From: DASYKT01 sp963718105
GTDB lineage: Bacteria > Acidobacteriota > Blastocatellia > Pyrinomonadales > Pyrinomonadaceae
NCBI GenBank assembly: GCA_963718105.1
Contig: OY970352.1
Span: 2,976,001-3,040,000, forward strand
Direction: 5' to 3'
DNA length: 64,000 nt
In this document: positions 25,912 through 34,563 of the stretch, piece by piece
How the letters are laid out: every line of letters begins with the position of its first letter
Position numbering within the stretch: position 1 is the first letter of the stretch
Position numbers and translations under genes: made by a program
The notes under the pieces: generated by a model
Told to the model about the DNA's origin: nothing
What the model saw: only the letters and a program-made list of their open reading frames with translations
Databases searched by the model: none

Positions 25912-26103
25912 TGCAAAAACCTTGATTTATCTGCTTTTACAGGTACAGTCATTTAAAGCTATAGTAAACCTATATTTAGCGAATATTACGAAGCCGATAA
26001 ACGCGCGCGCCGTTTTGTGCATCTCATTACTACGTTGCAAGAATATCCGCTGCGGATTAAGATGCTCAGTTGAACTTTTGTTAATTTTTAAGGAGCCTTA
26101 ATA

Positions 26104-27168
26104 GTGAAGTTTATTAACTCTTTTGTAGTCGCCTGTTTACTTGCCTTATTGACCGCCTCTTTTACTTTTGCCCAGGAAAGCGAACCCACCGTTATCGATG
26201 AGGTTGTCGCCCAGGTTAATGAGGGCGTGATCACTCTTTCCCGCGTTAAACGTGAGATGAAGGACATGATCGTAACGGTAGCGCAGCAAACGGGAAAACC
26301 CGAAGCCGCGGTCAAAACCGAAGTCGAAGGCAAAATGGGCGAATTGATCGCCAGCCTTATCAATGAGGAATTGATCGTGCAGAGAGGCAAAGAGCTGGGC
26401 CTGGAAGAAGACGTTGACGCTTCGATAAACAAACGGTTCCTGGAAATAATGAAGGAGCAGGGCGCAAAGACGCTCGACGAATTGTATCGCCGGATGCGCG
26501 ATAGCGGCATCAATCCGGACGATGTCCGCCAAAAATGGCGGAAACAGGCGATGCAGGAATCGGTCCTGAGCAATCAGGTGGAAGCCAAGATATATCACGG
26601 GCTTTCGGGAAAAGAAATACGCGATTATTTTGACAAAAATAAACAAAAATTTATTAAGGCTGAATCGCTCACCATTTCTGAAATATTTTTAGGCCTTGCC
26701 GGCCGGGATGAAAAAACCGTTAAAGCAAAAGCCGACGATCTGCTCAAGCAGTTACGCGCCGGCGGTGATTTTGAGAAACTCGCCCTGGAAAATTCCGAGC
26801 GCGCCGACATCAAAACCACCAAAGGTAAATTGGGAACTTTTTCAATGGCGGACTTAAAGCCGACCGTCAGCGAGCCGCTAAAAGGCTTAAAGACGGGTGA
26901 GTATACCGAGCCTATCCAATTGGATGAAGGAATAATGATCCTCCGCGTCGATGAACGCGCCGGCGCCTCTACCGAAGCGAAATTTAACGAAGACGAAGTG
27001 CGCCGCGCGATCACCTATGAACGCTCCTCGCAGGAAGCCAAAAAATATATGGTAGACCTGCGCAAGGACGCCTATATCAAGATATCGGAAAATTACCGCG
27101 CGATGGTTTCGCCCATCCTCTTTGCCGAGGAAAGAAGCGATAAGCCGGTGGCGAAAAACGACAAGTAA
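26104..27168 (+). CDS. SurA-like periplasmic peptidyl-prolyl isomerase
   Basis: A 354-residue exported foldase that probably assists outer-membrane protein maturation. A signal peptide (1-21, ending FTFAQ) is followed by a SurA N-terminal chaperone region (about 28-170; VVAQVNEGVITLSRVKRE) and one parvulin domain (about 180-290; SLTISEIFLG, LGTFSMADLKPTVSEPLKGL). A C-terminal helical tail returns to the chaperone fold. It has only one parvulin domain where E. coli SurA has two. It uses a GTG start with AAGGAG 8 nt upstream, and a terminator follows. Confidence 0.85.
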   Translation: MKFINSFVVACLLALLTASFTFAQESEPTVIDEVVAQVNEGVITLSRVKREMKDMIVTVAQQTGKPEAAVKTEVEGKMGELIASLINEELIVQRGKELGLEEDVDASINKRFLEIMKEQGAKTLDELYRRMRDSGINPDDVRQKWRKQAMQESVLSNQVEAKIYHGLSGKEIRDYFDKNKQKFIKAESLTISEIFLGLAGRDEKTVKAKADDLLKQLRAGGDFEKLALENSERADIKTTKGKLGTFSMADLKPTVSEPLKGLKTGEYTEPIQLDEGIMILRVDERAGASTEAKFNEDEVRRAITYERSSQEAKKYMVDLRKDAYIKISENYRAMVSPILFAEERSDKPVAKNDK

Positions 27169-27175
27169 CCGGGTC

Positions 27176-27207
27176 AAAAAAAGGACGGTTATCCCGTCCT
27201 TTTTTAT
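27176..27207 (+). terminator. Intrinsic terminator after the SurA-like gene
   Basis: Stem GGACGG-TTATC-CCGTCC flanked by A-run and T-run (AAAAAAAGGACGG / CCGTCCTTTTTT). The S4 gene begins 9 nt beyond it. Confidence 0.85.
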
Positions 27208-27215
27208 TTTAAATA

Positions 27216-27545
27216 ATGCGTCTGGATCTATTTCTAAAAGCAAGCCGTCTCGTTCTGCGCCGCTCGCTGGCCCAGCAGTTTTGCGACGCCGGGCGGGTAA
27301 AAGTTAACGGGCTTTCGGCAAAATCCGGTAAGGAAATTAAGGCCGGTGATACGATCAAACTGCGCCGCCGCGAGCGCATTCTTACGGTAAAGATCAGGCA
27401 GGTCCCGGCTACAAAGCAGGTTTCGCGAAATGACGCCGCCGATCTTTACGAAGTGGTTTCAGAGGAAACGCTGACCGAACCATCCGGAGACTTTTCCGGC
27501 AACTTTTCCGGCGGCTCTTCGTTTGAGACTGACGCGACCGAATAG
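27216..27545 (+). CDS. S4-domain RNA-binding protein (HslR/RqcP type)
   Basis: A 109-residue protein with one S4 domain (residues 1-60: MRLDLFLKASRLVLRRSLAQ, GRVKVNG, KAGDTIKL), the fold that contacts rRNA or 50S-nascent-chain-tRNA complexes. HslR/Hsp15 and RqcP recycle stalled large subunits. The tail (about 80-109) is acidic and Ser/Gly-rich, and its coding sequence overlaps the end of the convergent membrane gene by 100 nt. It starts immediately after a terminator, so it needs its own promoter or read-through. Confidence 0.85.
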   Translation: MRLDLFLKASRLVLRRSLAQQFCDAGRVKVNGLSAKSGKEIKAGDTIKLRRRERILTVKIRQVPATKQVSRNDAADLYEVVSEETLTEPSGDFSGNFSGGSSFETDATE

Positions 27546-28174
27546 AGAAAGATCAATCCCGCGCCGTAAAGCAGCACAGTGAAAAATGCGACATAACCTG
27601 TCGCCGCGGAAAATTTCGGTATCTCTAAAAGCCCCAGCGAAACTTTTTCGAATAAACTTTCCGCCAGCTTTCTCGTCCAGCTTTCTTCACCGCCCGCACC
27701 AGAAACCAGCGAGGCCAGAAACACGTACTTAAAGACAAACGCAAATCCCAGCAGCGCCGCCAAACTGCGCAGCATCTTTTTTGCTTCGAGCTCGGCAAAC
27801 AGATTTGTCCATAGCGTCCAAAGCAGAAAAAATGCCGTCAGGCCGAACGCCAAACCTTTCTCCGGCAGCAGGCAATTTATCACCTGCACCGAGCCCGAAA
27901 ATACTGTCAGCAGGATCAAGCCGTTAGCGCAGTTTTTTAACACCGAAAAGTCGGCGGAAAACCACTCCCCGGTCAATATCAATTTTCCGCGAACGATTAC
28001 CGCCAGCAACAAAACCGCCAGCACCAGGTTAAATAATGTCGGGGGCAGAAAAAGAAAAGCGCCGCTTTCCAGGCTTAGACGCATTCCGCCGAGCAAGGTG
28101 ACGACGAGAAAAACCGCCGGCAGCGCAAGGTATTGCGAGAAAAGAAGAGTTTTATTTTTTGTATTGCTGCTCAT
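27446..28174 (-). CDS. Polytopic membrane protein of unknown function
   Basis: A 242-residue protein with about six hydrophobic segments (near 12-32, 42-62, 82-105, 112-130, 138-160 and 195-218) and a charged, Ser/Glu-rich C-terminal tail of about 24 residues. No known motif is recognised. The C-terminal 33 codons are antisense to the S4 gene. The small repeat-type protein gene at 28235 lies upstream on the same strand. Confidence 0.6.
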   Translation of the reverse strand: MSSNTKNKTLLFSQYLALPAVFLVVTLLGGMRLSLESGAFLFLPPTLFNLVLAVLLLAVIVRGKLILTGEWFSADFSVLKNCANGLILLTVFSGSVQVINCLLPEKGLAFGLTAFFLLWTLWTNLFAELEAKKMLRSLAALLGFAFVFKYVFLASLVSGAGGEESWTRKLAESLFEKVSLGLLEIPKFSAATGYVAFFTVLLYGAGLIFLYSVASVSNEEPPEKLPEKSPDGSVSVSSETTS

Positions 28175-28234
28175 TTAGTAAAGTCGATCGGCTATTAGCT
28201 GTCAGCTAACAGCTTTATTACCCGGTTTAAATTA

Positions 28235-28732
28235 TCACTTTCTTTCCCTCGTCAGCTTCATCGGATTAAAATCCTCGACGGTCACTTCCAGCCCGTTTTG
28301 CAGTTCCGCCTTAAGCTCCTGCGGCGTTTTCATTTTGAGGTTTTCATCGTCCTCGATCTTGAGTTGCGGCTTTAACGCCAGCGCGGCATTTACGGCCTCG
28401 ATCCCCTGTTTAAAGAGCGCGTCATCGTCATAAACCCTGCCGAAGCCTTGCCGGTAAAAACTATACGCCGTGTAAAATTGCACCTTCGCATCGCGTTTTT
28501 CCGGGTCAGCTTTGGCAAAAGACCCGCGCGCGGCGGGGAAATTATCCTGCCTGAAAAGTGCGAGCCCGCGGCCGAATTCGGCTTCGTCGATACCGTACGT
28601 GCCGGTCGAAACAGCGGCCTTGCTCACCACTTCCTGAAGATTTTGCGGCTGCTTGGCATATATCCACACGATCGCGCCGCCAGATGCCAGGACCAGTAAT
28701 ACGCTTAAAATCTGTATTGTTTTCTCATTCAT
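28235..28732 (-). CDS. Membrane-anchored small protein, TPR-like
   Basis: A 165-residue protein with an N-terminal signal-anchor (about 5-24) and a helical periplasmic part. FGRGLALFRQDNFPAARGSF and the following VQFYTAYSFYRQGFG resemble two tetratricopeptide helical hairpins; a third, degenerate one covers residues about 105-130. ATG at 28732 is preferred over an upstream in-frame start because the hydrophobic anchor begins right after it. It is divergent from the lipoprotein-like gene, with 43 nt between. Confidence 0.6.
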   Translation of the reverse strand: MNEKTIQILSVLLVLASGGAIVWIYAKQPQNLQEVVSKAAVSTGTYGIDEAEFGRGLALFRQDNFPAARGSFAKADPEKRDAKVQFYTAYSFYRQGFGRVYDDDALFKQGIEAVNAALALKPQLKIEDDENLKMKTPQELKAELQNGLEVTVEDFNPMKLTRERK

Positions 28733-28775
28733 TGCTATAATTTGCCCGAATAAAGTTTGAGAGAGCACTCCGGCA

Positions 28776-29621
28776 ATGTCAAATATTTTAAAGCTTCTGT
28801 TTTTAGCCTCAGCCCTGGGCGCCCCCCTTTTAAGCGCAGGCTGCGCCAGGGCTCAGACGGCTAATAACGCTCCGCCGTTGCCCGCGCAAAATACTGAAAC
28901 TGCAAAGATCCAAAATCCCGGCCGTGTCATACACGTTCTGGTAGCGCTTTGCGACAACGTGAATCAGGGCATCGTGCCGGTTCCCGCCGCCATCGGCAAT
29001 GGCGAGGATCCGCCAAGAAATTTGTACTGGGGCGCGGCCTTCGGCCTTAAAACTTTCTTTTCAAAGTCGAAAAACTGGACCAAGATCGCCGAAGTTTCGA
29101 ACCCCAAAGAAAATGTTCTCGAACGGCTGATTTTCAAACATAAAACTGAAAACGTCTACCTGGTGGCCGACGCTTACCGCGGCAGCAAAATGCGCGAAAC
29201 GATCGACGATTTCTTTACCGCCGTTTCGGGCGGCAAACGTGAAACCATTCCCGTCCAAAATACGAATCTGCAAGTGTTGGCGGGCGCCGACCTGGTGGCT
29301 TTTATCGGGCATAACGGCTTGATGGATTTTAGCCTGGAAAAAGAGTTTTTTAAGAAAGACGGCCATAGCCGTGATGCTATAATTCTGGCTTGCGCCAGCA
29401 GAAATTACTTTTCGGGGCCGCTGCGCAGCACGGGTGCTAAACCTTTGCTGTGGACGTCGAACCTGATGGCGCCTGAGGCATATACGCTGCATGACGCGCT
29501 GGAAGGCTGGATACGCGGCGAAAGTGATGAGCAGGTTCGCACACGGGCGGCGTCGGCATACGCGAAATATCAGAAAATAAATGTAAAAGCCGCGCGGGGC
29601 CTTTTGGTAACAGGGTGGTAG
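28776..29621 (+). CDS. Exported protein with a caspase-like (clan CD) His/Cys signature
   Basis: A 281-residue exported protein of unknown function. Residues 1-23 form a signal peptide; LSAGC at 19-23 is an imperfect lipobox, so it may be a lipoprotein. Two hydrophobic strands end in the signature pair of clan CD cysteine peptidases (caspase, gingipain, clostripain fold): LVAFIGHNG with His179 and AIILACAS with Cys206. The strand VYLVADAYRG upstream fits the same alpha/beta core. The rest gives no match I know. Peptidase activity is inference. It lies 6 nt from the TonB-C gene downstream, probably in one operon. Confidence 0.65.
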   Translation: MSNILKLLFLASALGAPLLSAGCARAQTANNAPPLPAQNTETAKIQNPGRVIHVLVALCDNVNQGIVPVPAAIGNGEDPPRNLYWGAAFGLKTFFSKSKNWTKIAEVSNPKENVLERLIFKHKTENVYLVADAYRGSKMRETIDDFFTAVSGGKRETIPVQNTNLQVLAGADLVAFIGHNGLMDFSLEKEFFKKDGHSRDAIILACASRNYFSGPLRSTGAKPLLWTSNLMAPEAYTLHDALEGWIRGESDEQVRTRAASAYAKYQKINVKAARGLLVTGW

Positions 29622-29623
29622 CT

Positions 29624-30631
29624 ATGAGATCTATATTCGTTAAACTTTTCACTAAATCCTTTTTGGCCCTGATCCTCCTCGCGGCGGCAAGCGTACCGGC
29701 GCAAACCGGAGCGGCCGGCGGCGCATCATCGCAACCGCCGCAGTGGCACACTCTGCAAAGCGATAACGGCGAATTTTCCATCTCCATACCCGCCGGTTAT
29801 CGTTATTTCTATGACCCGCAAGGCTTCGAGCTGGACCCGCCGACTAGCGGCCGCTACGCTTTTGCCGAAATGCAGATGCTCGGCTCTTTCGCGGATAAGA
29901 CGATAATGACCGTGGAGATCTATCGTGTTCCGAAGCCGAAAAAATATCTCGATAAATTGATCAATCACGACAACCCGAACGGAAAAAAAACCAAGCTGAC
30001 GCTTCCCGGCTTTTCGATCCAGCAGTTCGAATTAGATTCGGTCAATAATTCCGCGCTTAAAAGAAACATCGCGATAAAATGCCTGACGAAATATATCGCT
30101 TCCAAAGATCATATCTATGTCGTTTCCACCGCCAGCCGGGGCGCGGAAATGACACCGGCGGCCCGGCGATTTCTGGACTCGATCGTTCTCACCGAATCTC
30201 CCGCGCCGAATGCTAATGGGGCCGGGGAAAAAGCGATAAATATTTCAAAATTAACGCCTTTTACGTTAGAACTGACCGCGCAGGATCAAAGCAAGATCGT
30301 TCACGTGAAGAAGGACGACGACGACGACGACGAAAAAAAGCCCGCGCCAAGACCGGCGCCGAATCCGAACGGCCTTGTGCTCCTGAACCGGCCGAAGCCC
30401 ACCTTCTCCAGAGCGGCGCGCAAAGCGGAAATTGGCGGGACGATACGGGTTCGGGCCACTTTTGATAAGAGAGGTATCGTTTCCAACGTGATTTTTCTTA
30501 CAGCCTTGCCGGGCGGATTATCACGCAATGCTCTTTTCAGTGCGCTGAGGATGAAATTTATCCCGGCGGAAAGGGACGGGGAGTTGATCACTGTCTCCAG
30601 GCCGATCGAATACGGTTTTTTTATCTATTAA
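29624..30631 (+). CDS. Exported protein with C-terminal TonB domain
   Basis: A 335-residue protein: signal peptide (1-27), a central beta-rich domain (about 40-200) and a linker with six consecutive Asp followed by KKPAPRPAPNPNG, then a TonB C-terminal domain (about 250-335: RAARKAEIGGTIRVRATFDKRG, LSRNALFSALRMKFIPA). Such proteins usually carry no ExbB/ExbD partner in the neighbourhood and may have a structural envelope role. A GTG three codons upstream overlaps the previous stop; the ATG at 29624 is preferred because it begins the signal peptide. Confidence 0.75.
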   Translation: MRSIFVKLFTKSFLALILLAAASVPAQTGAAGGASSQPPQWHTLQSDNGEFSISIPAGYRYFYDPQGFELDPPTSGRYAFAEMQMLGSFADKTIMTVEIYRVPKPKKYLDKLINHDNPNGKKTKLTLPGFSIQQFELDSVNNSALKRNIAIKCLTKYIASKDHIYVVSTASRGAEMTPAARRFLDSIVLTESPAPNANGAGEKAINISKLTPFTLELTAQDQSKIVHVKKDDDDDDEKKPAPRPAPNPNGLVLLNRPKPTFSRAARKAEIGGTIRVRATFDKRGIVSNVIFLTALPGGLSRNALFSALRMKFIPAERDGELITVSRPIEYGFFIY

Positions 30632-30635
30632 AAAT

Positions 30636-32306
30636 ATGTTTTTCAAATACGTTTCAATAGTCTTTTTGATCGCTTTGATCGCGGGGGTTTGCGTCAATGC
30701 TCCGGCGCAAAAACTAACGGCCGATCTGATCATCATTAACGCCAACGTCCAAACGATGGACAAAGCCGCGCCCAGGGCGCAGGCGATCGCCGTAATGGGC
30801 AACGAGATAGTCGCCGTCGGAACGAACGCGGAAATAAACGCGCTGGCCGATGCGCGCACCAGGGTCATCGACGCCGGCGGGAAACTAGTGATGCCCGGTT
30901 TTAACGATGCGCACCTGCATTTTACCGAGGGCGGTTTTCAACTCTCGCTGGTCGATCTGCGCAGCGCCGCTTCGCCCGAAGAGTTTGCCGCGCGGATCAA
31001 AGCTTTTGCCGCCAAGCTGCCAAAAGGCCAATGGATACTGGGCGGGCGCTGGGACCACGAAAACTGGAAACCCAATAATTTACCGACCAAAGAATTGATC
31101 GACGCCGTGACGCCGGACAATCCCGTTTTTGTCCAGCGGCTGGACGGGCACATGGCGGTGGCCAACAGCCTGGCGTTAAAACTCGCGGGCGTGAATAAAG
31201 ACACCAAAGACGTGGACGGCGGCCTGATCGTTCGCGACGCGGCCGGCAATCCGACCGGCGTATTAAAAGACGCGGCGATGGAATACGTCCGGCGCGTTGT
31301 TCCGGACTTTAGCTTTGACCAGAAACTCGCGGCTGCCGAAGCGGCCACGAATTACGCCGCCAGCCTGGGTGTGACGAGCGCGCAGGATATGTCGGCCAAT
31401 ACGAATATCGGCGTCTACCAGGAACTGCTGCGCCAGGGTAAATTGAAAACGCGTATTTACGCGGGCGCCCCGCTGCCCGATTGGCAGAAATTGGCGGACA
31501 CGGGCATCCGTTATGCCTTTGGCGGCCCGATGCTGCGCGTGGGAACGTTGAAAGGCTATGCCGACGGCAGCCTCGGCTCGACCACGGCCTGGTTTTTCGA
31601 CCCGTATGCGGATTCGCCGAATACGAGCGGGCTCTCCGGCGCGGAAATTCCGCAGATGTACGAACACGTTTCGGGCGCTGACAAAGCCGGGCTGCAGGTG
31701 ATGATCCATGCCATCGGCGACCGCGGCAACGCCACCATACTCGACGTTTTCGAACGCGTGGCAAGAGAAGACGGCGCGCGCGACCGGCGCTTTCGTATCG
31801 AACACGCCCAGCATCTGCGCCAGCAGGACATTCCCCGTTTCGGACGGTTGGGAGTGGTAGCTTCGATGCAGCCGGTCCACCTGGCGGATGACGGGCGCTG
31901 GGCCGGAAAACGTCTGGATGAAAAACGCCTGAAAGGAACATATGCGTTTCGCACGCTGCTGGATACTGGCGCGCATTTAGCGTTTGGCACCGATTGGGCA
32001 GTCGCCCCGCTCAATCCTTTCTTCGGCATACTGGCAGCGGTCACGCGTCAGACGACCGACGGGAAAAATCCGAACGGCTGGATACCCGAACAAAAGATCA
32101 CCGTCGAAGAAGCGGTGCGCGCTTACACCGAAGGCTCGGCCTACGCCGAATTTCAGGACAATATAAAAGGCACGCTTTCCGCCGGCAAACTGGCTGACAT
32201 CATCATCGTCTCAGACGATATTTTTGCCGGCCCGCCGCTAAAAATGCTGCAGACGAAAGTGTTGACGACGATAGTGGACGGAAAAGTGGTCTACGAGGCG
32301 AAGTAA
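30636..32306 (+). CDS. Exported YtcJ-like amidohydrolase
   Basis: A 556-residue metal-dependent hydrolase of the amidohydrolase-3 (YtcJ) group. Signal peptide 1-24 (ending NAPAQ) is followed by a small beta domain and a TIM barrel: MPGFNDAHLHF (first metal His pair), the middle AIGDRGN with its His before it, RIEHAQHL and FGTDWAV (Asp). The substrate is unknown; relatives act on N-substituted formamides or related amides. The start lies 4 nt after the TonB-C stop. The stop codon lies within the outer arm of a nested palindrome. Confidence 0.85.
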   Translation: MFFKYVSIVFLIALIAGVCVNAPAQKLTADLIIINANVQTMDKAAPRAQAIAVMGNEIVAVGTNAEINALADARTRVIDAGGKLVMPGFNDAHLHFTEGGFQLSLVDLRSAASPEEFAARIKAFAAKLPKGQWILGGRWDHENWKPNNLPTKELIDAVTPDNPVFVQRLDGHMAVANSLALKLAGVNKDTKDVDGGLIVRDAAGNPTGVLKDAAMEYVRRVVPDFSFDQKLAAAEAATNYAASLGVTSAQDMSANTNIGVYQELLRQGKLKTRIYAGAPLPDWQKLADTGIRYAFGGPMLRVGTLKGYADGSLGSTTAWFFDPYADSPNTSGLSGAEIPQMYEHVSGADKAGLQVMIHAIGDRGNATILDVFERVAREDGARDRRFRIEHAQHLRQQDIPRFGRLGVVASMQPVHLADDGRWAGKRLDEKRLKGTYAFRTLLDTGAHLAFGTDWAVAPLNPFFGILAAVTRQTTDGKNPNGWIPEQKITVEEAVRAYTEGSAYAEFQDNIKGTLSAGKLADIIIVSDDIFAGPPLKMLQTKVLTTIVDGKVVYEAK

Positions 32307-32635
32307 CTATTCACTGTACACTTTTAACTGTTAATGGCTTTGCCTATAAAGGCTGGTTTGCCCGTAAAGTGAGTCAAAAACTAAAATAATAAGGCAAAAC
32401 CTGGGAGCGCCGGTGTCTCGCCGGCAAGATCGCGCAGCGATCTAAAAGCAGTTTAATAGTTTAGATTACAATAATTAGCGCGGCAGGCCGCGCTTGCCGG
32501 CGAGACACCGGCGCTCCCGGTTTCAGCCGATCTTTATTTAATAAACTTGTCTTGCCTATAAAGTCGGACAAAATTCTTACTTTATAGGCAAAGCCACTAT
32601 TAACTATTATGCATTTGATAAAACAGTGAATAGTT
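32305..32635. repeat. Three-level nested palindrome
   Basis: The outer arms AACTATTCACTGT (32305-32317) and ACAGTGAATAGTT (32623-32635) enclose middle arms TGGCTTTGCCTATAAAG (32335-32351) and CTTTATAGGCAAAGCCA (32580-32596). Those enclose a GC-rich hairpin starting AACCTGGGAGCGCCGGTG (32398) and ending CACCGGCGCTCCCGGTT (32522). There is no gene in this 363-nt gap. Confidence 0.88.
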
Positions 32636-32669
32636 CGCAGTTGAAAGTTAATAGTTTTCGAAAGTGGTT

Positions 32670-33587
32670 ATGAAAAAAACGCTCTTGCTTTTGTTTTTAT
32701 TGCTGTTAAGCGCGGGCCCGCTCTTTGCTCAGGACCCGAAGTGGGTGCGGATCGAGACGTTTATGGAGACGCTCTCCTTTAAGGTACCGGAAGGTTATAT
32801 TTCCTATCGCAACAAGGACAGAGATGAGACCTATCTTTCATGGTATGAAAATAAAGTTGCGATAAACGTTTCGATAGTCAAAATGCTGCAGGCCAGGTCG
32901 CGGCTGGCAAAGATCGAAGACAGCTATGACCAGTTCGACTGCAAGTATGATTATTTCACCCTCGGGCCGATAGCCGCCAAGATCTTTACCTGCGAAAGCG
33001 ATAAACAATTTTCCAAAACCATCTATCTCGTTACCGACAGCAAGTATTGTAAATTTGTGGTTGCCGCTCCGACAGCCGATAACGTGAATGTTTCCCTTTT
33101 TCTGATGTCGCTGCGCTCGCACCGGGCGCCGATATTTCCCAAATACGGCGACAAACCCGACCCGAACGATAAGGTGATCAGGGACACCGATATTAAGAAC
33201 AGCCCCGTGGTCGAGCAATACTTAAAGTCGCCGAACGCCGGTTATATAAAAGCGGTCAATGCCGGAGACGTTGAAGCAAAAAGAGTGATCATTGATGCCG
33301 ACAGCCCGATCTACTCACGGCCCTTGCTGATCATGCGCAAATATCCGCCGGCGTTCCCGCGCGCCATCGACAAAACCGGCCCGCCGATATCCGTGCGGGT
33401 AAAATGCCGGATACAATTTCTCGCCAACGGGCAGTTGGGAAAGGTGGAAGTGACCGACAGTCCGGGTTTTGAATACACGGAAGCGGTCATCGATTCGCTG
33501 CGCAGGATGAAATTCCTTCCCGCGCAAATTGACGGCAAAGACGTGGATATCACCAAGGTAATGGAATTCGGCTTTGACACATTTTAG
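32670..33587 (+). CDS. Exported protein with C-terminal TonB domain
   Basis: A 305-residue protein: signal peptide 1-20 (ending GPLFAQ), a beta-rich middle (about 30-160) and a TonB C-terminal domain (about 220-305; FPRAIDKTGPPISVRVKCRIQF, YTEAVIDSLRRMKFLPAQIDG). Its layout parallels the TonB-C protein at 29624, but they are too far diverged to be recent copies. The ATG at 32670 follows a GTG two codons upstream; ATG is chosen because it begins the signal peptide. Confidence 0.72.
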   Translation: MKKTLLLLFLLLLSAGPLFAQDPKWVRIETFMETLSFKVPEGYISYRNKDRDETYLSWYENKVAINVSIVKMLQARSRLAKIEDSYDQFDCKYDYFTLGPIAAKIFTCESDKQFSKTIYLVTDSKYCKFVVAAPTADNVNVSLFLMSLRSHRAPIFPKYGDKPDPNDKVIRDTDIKNSPVVEQYLKSPNAGYIKAVNAGDVEAKRVIIDADSPIYSRPLLIMRKYPPAFPRAIDKTGPPISVRVKCRIQFLANGQLGKVEVTDSPGFEYTEAVIDSLRRMKFLPAQIDGKDVDITKVMEFGFDTF

Positions 33588-33637
33588 AAGTATGAATTAG
33601 TTTTAAAGAACAAAGATCTCAGGAGAATTATATTTAT

Positions 33638-34165
33638 ATGAACAAGAAACTATTTGGCTTAATGTTATTGATGTTTGCCCTGGCCGGCTCCGCGCTGGCG
33701 CAGGAAGACATGGAAAAAGGCGCTAAACCGTCCGACGCCGACAAGGTGGCTAATTTTGAAAACACCAAGGTACTCAAACGCGGCGAAGCGATCGGCAAAG
33801 CGGATAAAGCGTCTCTGAAAAAGGTGCTGGCCGACCCGGCGAAATATTCCGGTAAGACCGTGCTGGTCGAAGGCGTGATCGTGCGTTCCTGCAAAATGGA
33901 AGGCTGCTGGCTGGAACTCGCCCCGGCAAAAGACGCCAAATCGATGCGCGTAAAAATGAAAGGACATTCCTTTTTCGTGCCGCTCGATTCCGCGGGTTTG
34001 AACGCTAAGGTCGAAGGCACTGTTTCGGTCAAAACCCTGACCAAGGATTATGTCGACCACCTGATCGAAGACGGCGCCAAGATCGAAAAACGCAACGCCG
34101 ACGGCACCGTCACCGAAGTTTCATTCGAAGCATCCGGCGTGGAACTGACCAAGGCGAACAAGTAA
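33638..34165 (+). CDS. Exported DUF4920 protein
   Basis: A 175-residue protein with signal peptide 1-21 (ending GSALAQ). The DUF4920 domain (about 45-150) has KYSGKTVLVEGVIVRSCK, the family CKMEGCWLEL motif and MRVKMKGHSFFVP. The two Cys and the His of GHSFFVP may bind copper or another metal. An N-terminal charged segment and a C-terminal extension flank it. AGGAGAA lies 9 nt upstream of the ATG. Confidence 0.78.
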   Translation: MNKKLFGLMLLMFALAGSALAQEDMEKGAKPSDADKVANFENTKVLKRGEAIGKADKASLKKVLADPAKYSGKTVLVEGVIVRSCKMEGCWLELAPAKDAKSMRVKMKGHSFFVPLDSAGLNAKVEGTVSVKTLTKDYVDHLIEDGAKIEKRNADGTVTEVSFEASGVELTKANK

Positions 34166-34563
34166 TTTAAATTGCCACTAGCTAAAGCTAGTGGCTACAA
34201 GTGCTAAATTTTATGCCTGGGCTTTAGCCTAATTCTTTTAGAGTTGGGGCTAAAGCCTTTTTTGTTTGAGTTATTTCTAACCACTAGCTAAAGCTAGCGG
34301 CAATGTAAAAGAGGCTTTAAAGATAAGAGCGGGCGCAAGCAACCCTTCCGGACCTACAAATTTTATTTACCTGGGTGTTTATTATTTATCAGGCGGGTTG
34401 ATCACCCCTCAGGCCGGGAAGGGCCGCTTGCGCCCGCTCATTTCTCCCTAATTTCCCTCTTCTATTTCCCGGCTTTTGATCTATAATGCCGCCCTGCTGG
34501 CCCTCGCGATCAGACGGAAATTTATGAGATAGCAAAATTATGCTAATCTTTAGTTTTCAGAAG
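34166..34563. repeat. Intergenic gap with palindromes, including REP-like copy 2
   Basis: GCCACTAGCTAAAGCTAGTGGC lies near 34174, and CCACTAGCTAAAGCTAGCGGC near 34280 brackets a GGCTTTAGCC/GGGGCTAAAGCC pair. The REP-like palindrome spans 34327-34439 (AGAGCGGGCGCAAGCAACCC to GGGCCGCTTGCGCCCGCTCA). No gene is seen. Confidence 0.78.

Noticed and set aside
31263..31976. A 237-codon minus-strand frame inside the amidohydrolase gene
   Set aside because: Antisense shadow of a well-supported enzyme gene.
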